Positions 28,795 to 37,956 of a stretch of DNA of 64,000 bases are shown here, piece after piece. The DNA lies in the IMG/VR virus record IMGVR_UViG_3300002835_000029, positions 1-64,000 of that record. One strand, 5' to 3'. How positions within the stretch are numbered: the stretch's first letter is position 1; each line of letters begins with the position of its first letter. Under the pieces are notes generated by a model. That model was not told the DNA's origin, did not search any database, and saw nothing but the letters and a program-made list of their open reading frames with translations. This stretch comes from a virus. Both the position numbers and the translations under genes were made by a program.

Positions 28795-30099
28795 ATGGGT
28801 GTTGTAAAAATAACGCAGTTACCATCAGTATCATCTGTAACAGATGATGATCTTTTTGTTATGGTGGATAGCCCAAATGATCAAGCAATAACAAAAAAAG
28901 TTTCTGCCAGCACATTAAGAAGTTCTGTACTAAATCAAGCTGCAACTTTGCAATTAAAGCAGGGTCTTGATTCAGAAAGACTATTGGTAACTCCATCGGT
29001 AGCAGAACCGTTATGGACAACCGATACTAAAAAACTATATGTTGGTGATGGATCTACAGTTGGCGGAATAGTAATCTCATCCCCAATAGTTGAAATCTCT
29101 GGTAATAATACTACAAAATTTAACAATATATTAGGAAGCGGAAATCTATGCTTGGGATCAGGAAACTCAATAATTTCATCACTGCTTGGTTCAAGTTTTA
29201 ACTATAATGGTATTTATCACGCTAATACTTGTACTGCAAGTGGTTATAATATAACAATTTTATCTGGTAATGGCTGTGTTGGTAGCGGTGTTTATACATC
29301 TATTCTTAATGGAGATAGAAATACTGCTGGATCACCAGCCTCTAGTAACGCTACCATAATCACTGGTTTAAGAAATACTGTAACGTCTCCTAACTATGGG
29401 TTGATATGTAATGGAACTTTTAATATGAGCAGAGGAACTTATTCTTCTATTATAAATGGATTTGGTCATTCTGCTATTTCAGATTATACTTTTATTGGAA
29501 ATGGGAATCAAAACACAGCAACTGCTAACTATTCTAGCATCATTAACGGTCAAAACAATATTGCTAGCGGAATATATTCATCTATTTTAGGTGGTATATC
29601 CGCAAAAACTACTTTATATGGAGAAGTGGCACAGGCTGGTGGTAGTTTTGCTTCTGCTGGAGATGCACAGCGATCAACCATAGTGCTAAGAACTGAAACC
29701 TCAAGTAATACATCAAATGTAATTTTAACGGCAAATGGATCTGCATCTCTAGTAACATCTCCAAGTAACACGACTTCAAGAAATTTTATATTTTTACCAG
29801 ATAAAACTACGGTAAATTTTAACATACAAATTAGTGCTTATAATGACACGGATACTTCTTCAGCCGTATGGAATTTTGTTGGAGGTATTAAAAGAGGGGT
29901 TGGTGCTAGTACTACCGCTTTGATTGAAACACCCACTGAAACAAGCTGGAAAGATGCTGGTATGACTTCGGCTTTAGCCAGCGTAGCAGCAGATGCTACA
30001 AATGGAGGATTGTCTATTAGAGTTACTGGATTAGCAACTAAAAATATTAGATGGGTAGCGGCAGTAAATTACTGTCAAGCTAGCTATGGAACACCATAA
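28795..30099 (+). CDS. Tail-fibre-like protein B with YadA-head-like repeats
   Basis: The same N-terminal module as the 26067 protein is present (Ile-Thr-Gln-Leu-Pro and Val-Met-Val-Asp-Ser-Pro near residues 5-26). Residues 110-270 contain repeats of the pattern Tyr-Ser-Ser-Ile-Ile-Asn-Gly-x-Asn-x-Ala-x-Gly, as in the trimeric YadA-type head and phage fibre shafts. The C-terminus is a distinct beta domain. It replaces the leucine-rich shaft of protein A while keeping its base, as expected for alternative receptor-binding fibres. It overlaps the next gene start. Confidence 0.75.
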   Translation: MGVVKITQLPSVSSVTDDDLFVMVDSPNDQAITKKVSASTLRSSVLNQAATLQLKQGLDSERLLVTPSVAEPLWTTDTKKLYVGDGSTVGGIVISSPIVEISGNNTTKFNNILGSGNLCLGSGNSIISSLLGSSFNYNGIYHANTCTASGYNITILSGNGCVGSGVYTSILNGDRNTAGSPASSNATIITGLRNTVTSPNYGLICNGTFNMSRGTYSSIINGFGHSAISDYTFIGNGNQNTATANYSSIINGQNNIASGIYSSILGGISAKTTLYGEVAQAGGSFASAGDAQRSTIVLRTETSSNTSNVILTANGSASLVTSPSNTTSRNFIFLPDKTTVNFNIQISAYNDTDTSSAVWNFVGGIKRGVGASTTALIETPTETSWKDAGMTSALASVAADATNGGLSIRVTGLATKNIRWVAAVNYCQASYGTP

Positions 30100-31397
30100 T
30101 GATAGAAGCTCAAAATATACCTCTCAATTGTGGTTCTATATCTGAGAATTCATCTTATCTGTTTAAAAAACCAGATATTGGTGGAGATAGAGTAAAAATC
30201 ACAGCACAGCCCCAAGATAGGATATTAGTTTCTACTGGCTCTGGTTATACTACGAATTATGACGCTACAGTATTCAGATCTACTAATTCATCTACTATAA
30301 CTGATTTTAATATAATATTATATAAACAAGATGATATATCAGTTACTGTATATAGTACAGATAACAGTATTTTATCAAATTTAAATCCTAACAACTATAT
30401 ATGTTCTGGAGTGCCAACGGGAAGCACTTCTAAAAGAGCAGTAAAAATTATAGCAAGTGGAATAAATACATCTGATTTTAACATTGCAGAAGTAAATGTC
30501 AATTGTAATATAGGTGGACAAATAGATGCTTTTTGTGAATTTACATCTGGTAGTTTAGCAAAAAATTGTTCTGATAGCGTCGATAATAGACTATTAAATA
30601 AAAACCCAACTATAGCAAAAGATATTTATAGTACTCAAAACCATTCAACTTCTACATACGTTAGAAATACTAATTGTTGGGCTTATGATTTAGATTTAAC
30701 TTGCATAAGTCCTTGGAATACAACTGGATCAAATACTAGAGCTGGAACTCTAATTAGCCCAAGTCACTTAGTTTTTGCTACTCATTATGAAATAGATATC
30801 GGGGCTAAAGTTAGATTTGTTACTAATGATAATGTCGTTATAGAAAGAACATTAATAGACAAAATGCCAACATTGACTAGTGATATTTATTTGGGACTTT
30901 TAGATTCTGACGTACCAAATTCCATTAGTTTTGCCAAATTACTTCCTTCTAATTGGTCTATATATTTACCTACAATTTATAGAAATAAAAGTGGTACTTA
31001 TACCATCTACAGACTTCCAATGCTATCTTTAGATCAAGAAGAAAAAGCTTTAGTAAAAGAATTTCTATACGTGGACCCAACGGGCAGTTCCGCATATACA
31101 CAGCAACCAACACAAAATTATCTTGATCCCAATAATAGTTATTATAATACATACCCAAATAGAATATTATTTCATGAATCAATAATCGGTGGAGATAGTG
31201 GTAACCCATCATTTTTAATCATCAATAATCAATTGGTTTTGATAATAACATGGACCGGACCAGACAGTGGACCATTCTATAGTAATTTTATAAGTACATT
31301 AAATACTAATATGAATCTACTTTGGACAAGAAATAATAGATCTGGTAGTTCATATACTGTAACAACAATTGATTTGTCTTCATTCACTTTATACTAG
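30099..31397 (+). CDS. Trypsin-like serine protease B, paralogue of the 27574 product
   Basis: The triad is H229 (Phe-Ala-Thr-His), D262 (Ser-Asp-Ile-Tyr-Leu-Gly) and S367 (Gly-Gly-Asp-Ser-Gly-Asn-Pro). Long stretches match protease A, including Asp-Val-Pro-Asn-Ser-Ile-Ser-Phe-Ala-Lys and the Leu-Asp/Glu-Leu-Thr-Cys-Ile-Ser-Pro-Trp-Asn region, and the end Ile-Asp-Leu-Ser-Ser-Phe is shared. It is 29 residues longer, mostly from an insertion before the serine. The start overlaps the fibre stop (TAATG). Retention of the whole triad in both copies indicates selection for activity. Confidence 0.8.
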   Translation: MIEAQNIPLNCGSISENSSYLFKKPDIGGDRVKITAQPQDRILVSTGSGYTTNYDATVFRSTNSSTITDFNIILYKQDDISVTVYSTDNSILSNLNPNNYICSGVPTGSTSKRAVKIIASGINTSDFNIAEVNVNCNIGGQIDAFCEFTSGSLAKNCSDSVDNRLLNKNPTIAKDIYSTQNHSTSTYVRNTNCWAYDLDLTCISPWNTTGSNTRAGTLISPSHLVFATHYEIDIGAKVRFVTNDNVVIERTLIDKMPTLTSDIYLGLLDSDVPNSISFAKLLPSNWSIYLPTIYRNKSGTYTIYRLPMLSLDQEEKALVKEFLYVDPTGSSAYTQQPTQNYLDPNNSYYNTYPNRILFHESIIGGDSGNPSFLIINNQLVLIITWTGPDSGPFYSNFISTLNTNMNLLWTRNNRSGSSYTVTTIDLSSFTLY

Positions 31398-31405
31398 GAA
31401 TTACA

Positions 31406-31711
31406 ATGAATAAATATATACTATTAGCATTATTATTAGCTGGATGCTCAAATAATATGTTTTCTGTCAATCCAGAAGATATAACAAATATGTACTCTTC
31501 TTACGTAACGGAGTGGCAAGAGAAGTGTAAAGCAGCTTTTGATAACGCAGAAAAAGAGGTTTTTAAGGTAGATCCAAAACCACAGCCCGTTGTGGATACT
31601 GATCCAGACCCAGCCAAATGCGTTTGCAAAGGCACGGGAATAATAGTTCAAGGAGATGGTCATAAAACAGTGTGTCCATTTCATGCAAAGACCACTAATT
31701 TAAAGAGGTAA
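31406..31711 (+). CDS. Small lipoprotein, 101 aa
   Basis: Residues 1-14 form a lipoprotein signal with the lipobox Leu-Leu-Ala-Gly-Cys14. The mature protein has a Pro/Lys/Asp linker and a C-terminal Cys-x-Cys-x-Gly-Thr-Gly and Cys-Pro-Phe-His segment that could bind metal. It follows the fibre-protease cluster and precedes small membrane proteins, so an outer spanin-like role is possible. Without an i-spanin identified, that remains speculative. Confidence 0.65.
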   Translation: MNKYILLALLLAGCSNNMFSVNPEDITNMYSSYVTEWQEKCKAAFDNAEKEVFKVDPKPQPVVDTDPDPAKCVCKGTGIIVQGDGHKTVCPFHAKTTNLKR

Positions 31712-31715
31712 TAAG

Positions 31716-31991
31716 ATGGAATCGTGGAATGTTTGGTTGATTGTAATTGCTTTACTTATATTAGCAACTAACTTTGTAGATATTCCATACTGGGTATCTA
31801 GATTATTTGCTAAGTCTAAAGTCAAAGTTGTAGAGAACAAAGAAGAGGGATTTTTGGAAATAGTTAGTTTATGGTATCAGCTAAAAAATAAATGCGATGA
31901 ATACCATTTAACCGTAGCGTCTGAGAAATTAGACGAAGTATTTCCACTATTAAACAAAGTAATTGAGGACAACGATGGAAAAGTTTCTTAA
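31716..31991 (+). CDS. Membrane-anchored protein, 91 aa
   Basis: GAGG precedes the ATG. An N-terminal membrane helix (about residues 5-24) precedes a mostly helical soluble domain. The size and topology are compatible with an inner spanin, next to the lipoprotein gene, but sequence similarity cannot be judged. The stop lies inside the next gene. Confidence 0.5.
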   Translation: MESWNVWLIVIALLILATNFVDIPYWVSRLFAKSKVKVVENKEEGFLEIVSLWYQLKNKCDEYHLTVASEKLDEVFPLLNKVIEDNDGKVS

Positions 31992-32442
31992 GGTTAGAAA
32001 TCTTATAGCACTAGTTTTACTAGGTTTAGCTTTATACAAACCGGTATTAAATTTAATTCCAGTTTTTCCAAAGCCCGATGTTGCTATTCTAAATATAGAT
32101 CGCCCAAGCGATGAAATAATAGAACTTGTTAAACCGGTATCATCATTAATTACTGACCCTACCGATAGAGCAAAGATGGCTATATATAGTCAAGAGTTTG
32201 CTAGTAGGGTAAAAACCTATGACGCTCAGTTACAACAAGTAAATGATGTGCTAGCATTATCTGCAAGTGGATTCTTTGAAGGGGCTATGAACGATAAGTA
32301 TAAAGATTTAGATGTCGCTATCATAGATTTAATTACTTCTGCCGCTGGTGGTGATGACAATCATAAACTAACAGATGAAGAAAAAAATAAAATCTCAGAT
32401 AGATTTATGGGCTTGGCTTGGTCACTAATACAGAAAAATTAA
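31975..32442 (+). CDS. Membrane-anchored protein, 155 aa
   Basis: I chose the ATG at 31975 over a TTG at 31963. One membrane helix (about residues 8-28) is followed by a helical domain rich in Asp and Ile with a Leu-Thr-Asp-Glu-Glu-Lys motif near the end. It overlaps the preceding gene by 17 nt. The function is unknown. Confidence 0.55.
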   Translation: MEKFLKVRNLIALVLLGLALYKPVLNLIPVFPKPDVAILNIDRPSDEIIELVKPVSSLITDPTDRAKMAIYSQEFASRVKTYDAQLQQVNDVLALSASGFFEGAMNDKYKDLDVAIIDLITSAAGGDDNHKLTDEEKNKISDRFMGLAWSLIQKN

Positions 32443-32443
32443 T

Positions 32444-33082
32444 ATGGCAATACCAATTTTACAAATTAAACAGATTGTTGATTTTATCTTTTCAAAGAAT
32501 GGTTATGACATTAAAAATCTAAATATAAGTTTCCCCCAACCATTAGATATTAAAGTCATAAAAGATACCTCTGAAAATATCATTCTTTCATTTACTGAAT
32601 CTCTCCCAAAAGTCACTTGGAAAAAGTACATAAAGTTAAGTGCTTACGTACAGGGCTTGACTTTGGGTAAAGATGGTGGTACACTAAAGTTGAGATACCT
32701 TCCAGATATCAAGTTTTCCTATGATGAAAACTCAGAAACTCTGTTTGGTGGTTCTTTCGACACTAGCGACATAGAAGCTCAGATTGATGCTGAATACGCA
32801 GACGAAGAAAGAAACTTTTTAGCCAAAAAATGTTTGCAGTATGGCAACGAATGGGCTACAATAGCTAGCCAAGGCGGAATGAACTTTGCGGAGTGTGACA
32901 AATATAGCAAGAGGCAACTAAAAAGAGACTGCAAAGACTTCGTAATGTCTAATGTAAAACAAGATCCAGAAGTAATTCATGGGTCTGTTATACTATCATT
33001 CTTGCTAATCTATGTTGTTTTGCCCGTTATATTAAAGTTTATACTTGAAAGATTGTTTAGAAAACTTTTTAACGAATATTGA
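32444..33082 (+). CDS. Hypothetical protein with C-terminal membrane helix, 212 aa
   Basis: The N-terminal 120 residues are beta-rich, followed by a Lys/Arg/Asp-rich region with four Cys and a C-terminal membrane helix (about 183-203) with a basic tip. It is probably a tail-anchored membrane protein. It lies between the lipoprotein cluster and nrdA. No family is recognised. Confidence 0.55.
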   Translation: MAIPILQIKQIVDFIFSKNGYDIKNLNISFPQPLDIKVIKDTSENIILSFTESLPKVTWKKYIKLSAYVQGLTLGKDGGTLKLRYLPDIKFSYDENSETLFGGSFDTSDIEAQIDAEYADEERNFLAKKCLQYGNEWATIASQGGMNFAECDKYSKRQLKRDCKDFVMSNVKQDPEVIHGSVILSFLLIYVVLPVILKFILERLFRKLFNEY

Positions 33083-33108
33083 TAGTTGATTAAAAGAAAG
33101 AGGGGATT

Positions 33109-35343
33109 ATGCGCGTTCAAAAAAGGAACGGTAGTTTCGAAGTCTATACAGTTGAGAAGATTCATAAGGTTGTAGAGTGGGCGATAAAAGACATCGCTAA
33201 CGTTTCTTGGTCAGATATAGAGATGAATGCTAACCTCTCTTTAAAAGATGGAATAACCACAGAAGAAATCCATCAAATCTTAATCAAGTCTGCTAACGAT
33301 CTAACTTCTCCCAGCAAGCCAAACTATCAATATGTTGCATCTAGACTATTGAATATGTCCCTTAGAAAAGATCTCTGGGAAAACCATGATGCTCCACCAA
33401 GTTTGTTGTCTCATATATCTAGTAATGTAAAAGCTGAAATATATGATGAAACTCTATTATCAAAGTGGAGTAAAGAACAAATAGATCAGATTGAAAAGTT
33501 CGTGGATCATGATAGAGATTATTTATATACTTATGCTGGATTACAGCAAATGATAGATAAGTATCTTATTAAGAATAGGTCTACTGGACAGATGTATGAA
33601 ACACCACAGTTTGCTTATGTAGCAATCGCTATGTCTTTATTTGATACCGTAGAGGAAGTAGAAGAGGCATATGAATGTTTCTCTACATTTAAGATTAATC
33701 TTCCAACTCCAATCATGGCTGGAGTAAGAACTAAAATCAAACAGTTTGCTAGCTGTGTTCTAGTAGACGTTGAAGATGATCTTGATTCTATATTTTCAAG
33801 CGTACACGCTGTTGGAAAGTATACTGCAAGAAGGGCTGGCATTGGTTTAAATATTGGCCGCATTCGCCCAATTAACTCTAGCATTAGGGGCGGCGAAGTA
33901 ATTCATACTGGTCTTATCCCATACTTAAAGATATTTGAGTCAACGGTTAAAGCAACAAGTCAGAATGGTATTCGTGGTGGTTCTGCTACTGTGCATATTC
34001 CATTTTGGCACTATGAAATTGAAGATATAATGACATTAAAGAATAACGCGGGAACTGACGATAATAGAGTAAGAAAGCTAGATTATTCTGTTCAGTTTAA
34101 CAAGTTATTCTATGAGCGTTTAATTAAAAATGAAGACATTACACTAATGAGTCCTCATGAAACTGGTGGTCTTTATAGTTCTATGAACAATAATGAAGAC
34201 TTCAAAAAGCTATATGAAAAATATGAAAACGCTCGCTACGTAAAGATGAAGAAGAAAATTAACGCAAGAAAGCTTGCTGAAATTTTTACCAAAGAGAGAT
34301 TAGAAACTGGTCGCATTTATGTTATGAATATTGATAATGCTAATGAGCATGGATCATGGGATGCCCCAGTTTACATGAGTAATCTATGTCAAGAAATTAT
34401 CCATCCAACTAAACCAATATCATCTATAGATGACAAAGAAGGCGAAATTGGTATTTGTATTCTGTCAGCATTAAACCTACTTGAACTGGAAGATAACAAG
34501 GACATAGAAAAAGCTTGCTCTATTGCTGTAAAGTCTTTAGAATCTATTATTGATTATCAAGATTATCCAGTAGCGGCTGGTGAAAACTTTACAAAGAATC
34601 GTAGATCACTTGGAATTGGTATTACTAATTTTGCTGCATTTTTAGCAAAGCACAAGCTAAAATATGATGATGCCGAAACATTAAGATTAGTTCATGAAAT
34701 CATGGAAAAAATTCAGTGGTACTTACTAAATGAGTCCTGCAAACTTGCTGAACTCAAGGGTCCATGTAATAAATTTAATGAGACTAAATATTCTCGCGGA
34801 TTGCTTCCAATCGATTGGTACAAAAAAACAGTTGACGAACTGGTTAAGCCAGAGTATATTATGGATTGGGAGGGTTTGAGAGCTAGGATCAAAATTCATG
34901 GTCTAAGACACTCTACTCTGACTGCTATAATGCCCTGTGAGTCCTCTAGCGTCATCCAGAACAGCACAAATGGAATTGAACCTGTCCGTAGCCTCATGTC
35001 TTATAAAAAGGCTAAGAACGGCATCCTCAAGCAATTAGTGCCAAATTATGCTTCTCGTAAAAATTACTATACTTTAGCGTGGGAAATGCCAAACAACAAA
35101 GCAATATTAAATATTTGTGCAGTGTTACAAAAATTTGTTGATATGAGCATAAGTGTTAATTTATACTATAATTATTCCCATTATCCTGACGGCAATATTC
35201 CTTTGAGTATTTTGATCAAAGATCAGATACAGGGGTATAAATATGGTGTAAAGAACTTTTATTATTGCAATACGCCAGATTCTGATGGTAATACTGAAAA
35301 AGATTTGTTATCTACCTGTGAGGGTGGTTCTTGTGCAATATAA
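33109..35343 (+). CDS. nrdA: Ribonucleoside-diphosphate reductase class Ia, large subunit
   Basis: The 744-aa enzyme begins with an ATP-cone (Arg-Asn-Gly-x3-Val-Tyr, then Val-Val-Glu-Trp-Ala). The catalytic residues are C216 (Phe-Ala-Ser-Cys-Val-Leu), N425-x-C427-x-E429 in Ser-Asn-Leu-Cys-Gln-Glu, and C450 in Gly-Ile-Cys-Ile-Leu-Ser. The radical-transfer pair is Y718-Y719, and the redox tail ends C737-x4-C742. All parts of an active enzyme are present and uninterrupted, with no intein. It reduces NDPs to dNDPs with NrdB. The C-terminus overlaps a homing endonuclease that separates it from nrdB. Confidence 0.97.
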   Translation: MRVQKRNGSFEVYTVEKIHKVVEWAIKDIANVSWSDIEMNANLSLKDGITTEEIHQILIKSANDLTSPSKPNYQYVASRLLNMSLRKDLWENHDAPPSLLSHISSNVKAEIYDETLLSKWSKEQIDQIEKFVDHDRDYLYTYAGLQQMIDKYLIKNRSTGQMYETPQFAYVAIAMSLFDTVEEVEEAYECFSTFKINLPTPIMAGVRTKIKQFASCVLVDVEDDLDSIFSSVHAVGKYTARRAGIGLNIGRIRPINSSIRGGEVIHTGLIPYLKIFESTVKATSQNGIRGGSATVHIPFWHYEIEDIMTLKNNAGTDDNRVRKLDYSVQFNKLFYERLIKNEDITLMSPHETGGLYSSMNNNEDFKKLYEKYENARYVKMKKKINARKLAEIFTKERLETGRIYVMNIDNANEHGSWDAPVYMSNLCQEIIHPTKPISSIDDKEGEIGICILSALNLLELEDNKDIEKACSIAVKSLESIIDYQDYPVAAGENFTKNRRSLGIGITNFAAFLAKHKLKYDDAETLRLVHEIMEKIQWYLLNESCKLAELKGPCNKFNETKYSRGLLPIDWYKKTVDELVKPEYIMDWEGLRARIKIHGLRHSTLTAIMPCESSSVIQNSTNGIEPVRSLMSYKKAKNGILKQLVPNYASRKNYYTLAWEMPNNKAILNICAVLQKFVDMSISVNLYYNYSHYPDGNIPLSILIKDQIQGYKYGVKNFYYCNTPDSDGNTEKDLLSTCEGGSCAI

Positions 35344-35803
35344 TTTAAAAGAAATGTTATTATATGACCCCAACACTGGAAATATATTCTGGAAAATAAA
35401 TCCTAATTTGGGATATACAAAGGCGGGAGATATCGCAGGTACTATTGATAATAAGGGGTATATAGTAATATCAGTAGGATATAAAAGATATAAAGCACAC
35501 AGATTGGCATGGTATTTGTATTATGATGAATGGCCTAAAAATCAAATAGATCACATTGATAGAAATAAACAGAATAATTGTATTAATAATTTACGAGATG
35601 TCACACAAGAAATTAATCAAAGTAATTCACATGTTAGAAAAGATTCAACTAGTGGGTATAGAGGTATTTCTTGGAATAAAATAAGAAAAAAGTGGCAAGT
35701 AAGAATACAAATTAATGGTAAACGCAAAGAGTTAGGCTTTTTTGATGATATAAATAAAGCTATAGAAAGAAGATTGGAACATGAAAACAATATTAAATAC
35801 TAA
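35333..35803 (+). CDS. HNH-AP2 homing endonuclease between nrdA and nrdB
   Basis: I placed the start at the GTG at 35333, because it restores the N-terminal Leu-Lys-Glu-Met-Leu-Leu-Tyr-Asp-Pro-x-Thr-Gly pattern of this family; an ATG at 35354 is an alternative. The HNH core has His-Arg-Leu-Ala-Trp and Ile-Asp-His-Ile-Asp-Arg, followed by Asn-Asn-Leu-Arg-Asp-Val. The C-terminus is an AP2-like DNA-binding domain (Ser-Gly-Tyr-Arg-Gly-Ile-Ser-Trp). It overlaps nrdA by 11 nt and nrdB by 23 nt, a free-standing homing gene inserted at the operon joint. Confidence 0.9.
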   Translation: MQYNLKEMLLYDPNTGNIFWKINPNLGYTKAGDIAGTIDNKGYIVISVGYKRYKAHRLAWYLYYDEWPKNQIDHIDRNKQNNCINNLRDVTQEINQSNSHVRKDSTSGYRGISWNKIRKKWQVRIQINGKRKELGFFDDINKAIERRLEHENNIKY

Positions 35804-36860
35804 AAACGTTGACTACTTGAAGCAACCATTATTTTTAGGCGAAAACTTATCATTACAGAGATATGATAAATTTAAATATCCAGTATTTTTTGATTTATAT
35901 AAGAAACAAATTGAATTCTTTTGGCGTCCAGAAGAAATAGAACTGAAGAAAGATCGTAATGACTTCAAAAATGATGATATTATGAGTGAGAATGAAAGAT
36001 TTATTTTCACATCTAATCTTAAATATCAAACTATGCTTGATTCAGTTATTTGTAGGGGTGTTCCAAGCTTCAATCAGTATGTTTCTAATCCAGAATTAGA
36101 AGCTTGTATGAATGTTTGGCAATTTTTCGAACAAATTCATAGTTACAGCTATACATATATTATTAAGAACGTATATAATAATCCTAGTGAAATATTAGAT
36201 AGCTGTTTAACAGACAAAGAAATTCTCAAACGAGCTAATGTAGCAATAAAAGAATATAACGCTTTACGAGAAGTAGGTCATTCCGGCAAAGTTAAAGATA
36301 TAAAAAAGCAGATTTACCTAACTCTCATTAGCGTTAACATACTTGAAGCAGTTAGATTTTATGTCTCATTTATTTCTGCATTCGCGTTTGCAGAAAATAA
36401 GAAAATGATCGGTAATGCAGACATTATTAAACTAATAAAACGCGATGAGGCATTACATCTTTATAATACTCAGGAAATTATTAAGATTCTTCATAATGTT
36501 CCAGAAGAGGGATTTGTAAAGATAGCAGAAGAATGCCAAGAAGAAGCCGTAGCAATGTTTGAATCCGCAGCAAATGAGGAAAAAGCATGGGCAGAATATC
36601 TATTTAAAGATGGATCAATCATTGGCTTAAATGAAAAGGTAATGGCTGAATACATTGATTGGCTATGTATGACCAGAAGAAAGAATATAGGACTACCATA
36701 CGATAAGGGTTGTAGAAACCCAATATCTGGATGGACTGACCCTTGGATGAATAGTGAATCAGTACAAGTTGCACCACAAGAGCATGAAATTACTTCATAT
36801 AAGATTGGTGCTAGTAAGAATGACTTAGAGGATGTTGACCTAGGAGGATTCGATCTATGA
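35781..36860 (+). CDS. nrdB: Ribonucleoside-diphosphate reductase class Ia, small subunit
   Basis: The ferritin-like fold carries the di-iron and radical site: D86 or D87 in Met-Leu-Asp-Ser, E117 and H120 in Phe-Phe-Glu-Gln-Ile-His, the probable radical tyrosine Y124 four residues after the His, and a later Lys-Arg-Asp-Glu-Ala-Leu-His. The 359-aa length is normal, and the acidic tail ending Gly-Gly-Phe-Asp-Leu fits the NrdA-docking peptide. It is coupled to dut by ATGA. It generates the stable radical used by NrdA. Confidence 0.96.
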   Translation: MKTILNTKNVDYLKQPLFLGENLSLQRYDKFKYPVFFDLYKKQIEFFWRPEEIELKKDRNDFKNDDIMSENERFIFTSNLKYQTMLDSVICRGVPSFNQYVSNPELEACMNVWQFFEQIHSYSYTYIIKNVYNNPSEILDSCLTDKEILKRANVAIKEYNALREVGHSGKVKDIKKQIYLTLISVNILEAVRFYVSFISAFAFAENKKMIGNADIIKLIKRDEALHLYNTQEIIKILHNVPEEGFVKIAEECQEEAVAMFESAANEEKAWAEYLFKDGSIIGLNEKVMAEYIDWLCMTRRKNIGLPYDKGCRNPISGWTDPWMNSESVQVAPQEHEITSYKIGASKNDLEDVDLGGFDL

Positions 36861-37276
36861 TTTCTGTTCAATTACTTGATAATAATGCCAAAGTTCCAAC
36901 AAAAGCTAATATAAATGACGCAGGATTTGACTTATACTCAGTGCTTGATACCGTCATACCACCAAAACAACGTAAGACTGTCAGAACGGGGATAGCAATA
37001 CAAATGCCAGAACACTTTGCCGGTTTAATTTGGCCCAGATCGGGACTATCAGTTAAACATGGAATTGATGTTTTAGCAGGGGTAGTGGATAGCGGATATA
37101 GAGGAGAAATAATGGTATGCTTATACAACACTTCTGATGAAGTTGTAGGTATAAATACCGGGGATAGAATCGCTCAGATTATATTCCAAGAGGTTCCTCG
37201 CGTAAGTATGGAGGTCCATGAAACGTTAGGTTCCTCGCAACGAGGAGACAACGGCTTTGGCAGCAGCGGCAAATAA
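36857..37276 (+). CDS. dut: dUTPase
   Basis: All five trimeric-dUTPase motifs are seen in 139 aa: Asn-Asp-Ala-Gly-Phe-Asp-Leu (motif 1), Pro-Arg-Ser-Gly-Leu-Ser (motif 2), Gly-Val-Val-Asp-Ser-Gly-Tyr-Arg-Gly-Glu (motif 3), Gly-Asp-Arg-Ile-Ala-Gln (motif 4) and the Gln-Arg-Gly-Asp-Asn-Gly-Phe-Gly-Ser-Ser-Gly end (motif 5). It hydrolyses dUTP to dUMP, protecting DNA from uracil and feeding ThyX. The next gene starts inside its 3' end. Confidence 0.96.
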   Translation: MISVQLLDNNAKVPTKANINDAGFDLYSVLDTVIPPKQRKTVRTGIAIQMPEHFAGLIWPRSGLSVKHGIDVLAGVVDSGYRGEIMVCLYNTSDEVVGINTGDRIAQIIFQEVPRVSMEVHETLGSSQRGDNGFGSSGK

Positions 37277-37949
37277 CAATCCGAGAAAGAATAATAACAA
37301 CAAAAAAAATAAAAAGCAAACTCCTAAAGAAAATGTTTTAATAGCTAAAACAGACAATCAAAAAGAATATATCTTATCTATTGTTGAGAATGATATTATT
37401 TTTTGCACTGGCCCATCTGGTACTGGCAAATCTTTTATTGCTGCCGGTATAGCTGCTGAACATCTTATGAAGGATAAGATAGAATCCATTATAGTAACAA
37501 GACCCTTAGTTTGCACTGGCAAAGATATTGGTTCTTTACCGGGAGAACTTGGGGACAAAATTAAACCATACTTACAGCCTATGGAAGAAAATCTTAAATA
37601 TTTTCTAGGCAGAGATAAGTTTGGCTTGTACTATAATACTAGAAGAATAAGATTTGAGCCGTTAGAAACAATGAGAGGATCAACATTCCATAATGCATAT
37701 ATGATTTTAGATGAAGCCCAAAATTGCACATTAGAGCAGATTAAAATGTTTATAACAAGAATGGGCGAGAATTCTAAGGTTATGATCAATGGCGATACAA
37801 AACAAACAGACTTGTATCGTGGTAATGGATTATTAGAATGTATAGATAAATTAAGTAATATCAATGGTATTGGTATTTGCGGTTTAGGTTATCAAGATAT
37901 ACAAAGAAATGGAATATTAGGAGCGGTTTTACACGCTCTAGAATCTTGA
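37257..37949 (+). CDS. phoH: PhoH-like P-loop ATPase
   Basis: The start is a TTG at 37257 with GAGGAG nine bases upstream inside dut. A Lys/Asn-rich disordered N-terminus (about 30 residues) precedes the core: Walker A Gly-Pro-Ser-Gly-Thr-Gly-Lys-Ser, Val-Thr-Arg-Pro-Leu-Val, Leu-Pro-Gly-Glu-Leu-Gly-Asp-Lys, and Walker B Met-Ile-Leu-Asp-Glu-Ala-Gln-Asn. These are hallmark PhoH motifs, and PhoH is a widespread phage gene. The biochemical role is an ATPase, probably helicase-like on RNA, and not settled. Confidence 0.93.
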   Translation: MAAAANNNPRKNNNNKKNKKQTPKENVLIAKTDNQKEYILSIVENDIIFCTGPSGTGKSFIAAGIAAEHLMKDKIESIIVTRPLVCTGKDIGSLPGELGDKIKPYLQPMEENLKYFLGRDKFGLYYNTRRIRFEPLETMRGSTFHNAYMILDEAQNCTLEQIKMFITRMGENSKVMINGDTKQTDLYRGNGLLECIDKLSNINGIGICGLGYQDIQRNGILGAVLHALES

Positions 37950-37956
37950 GGAAAAA

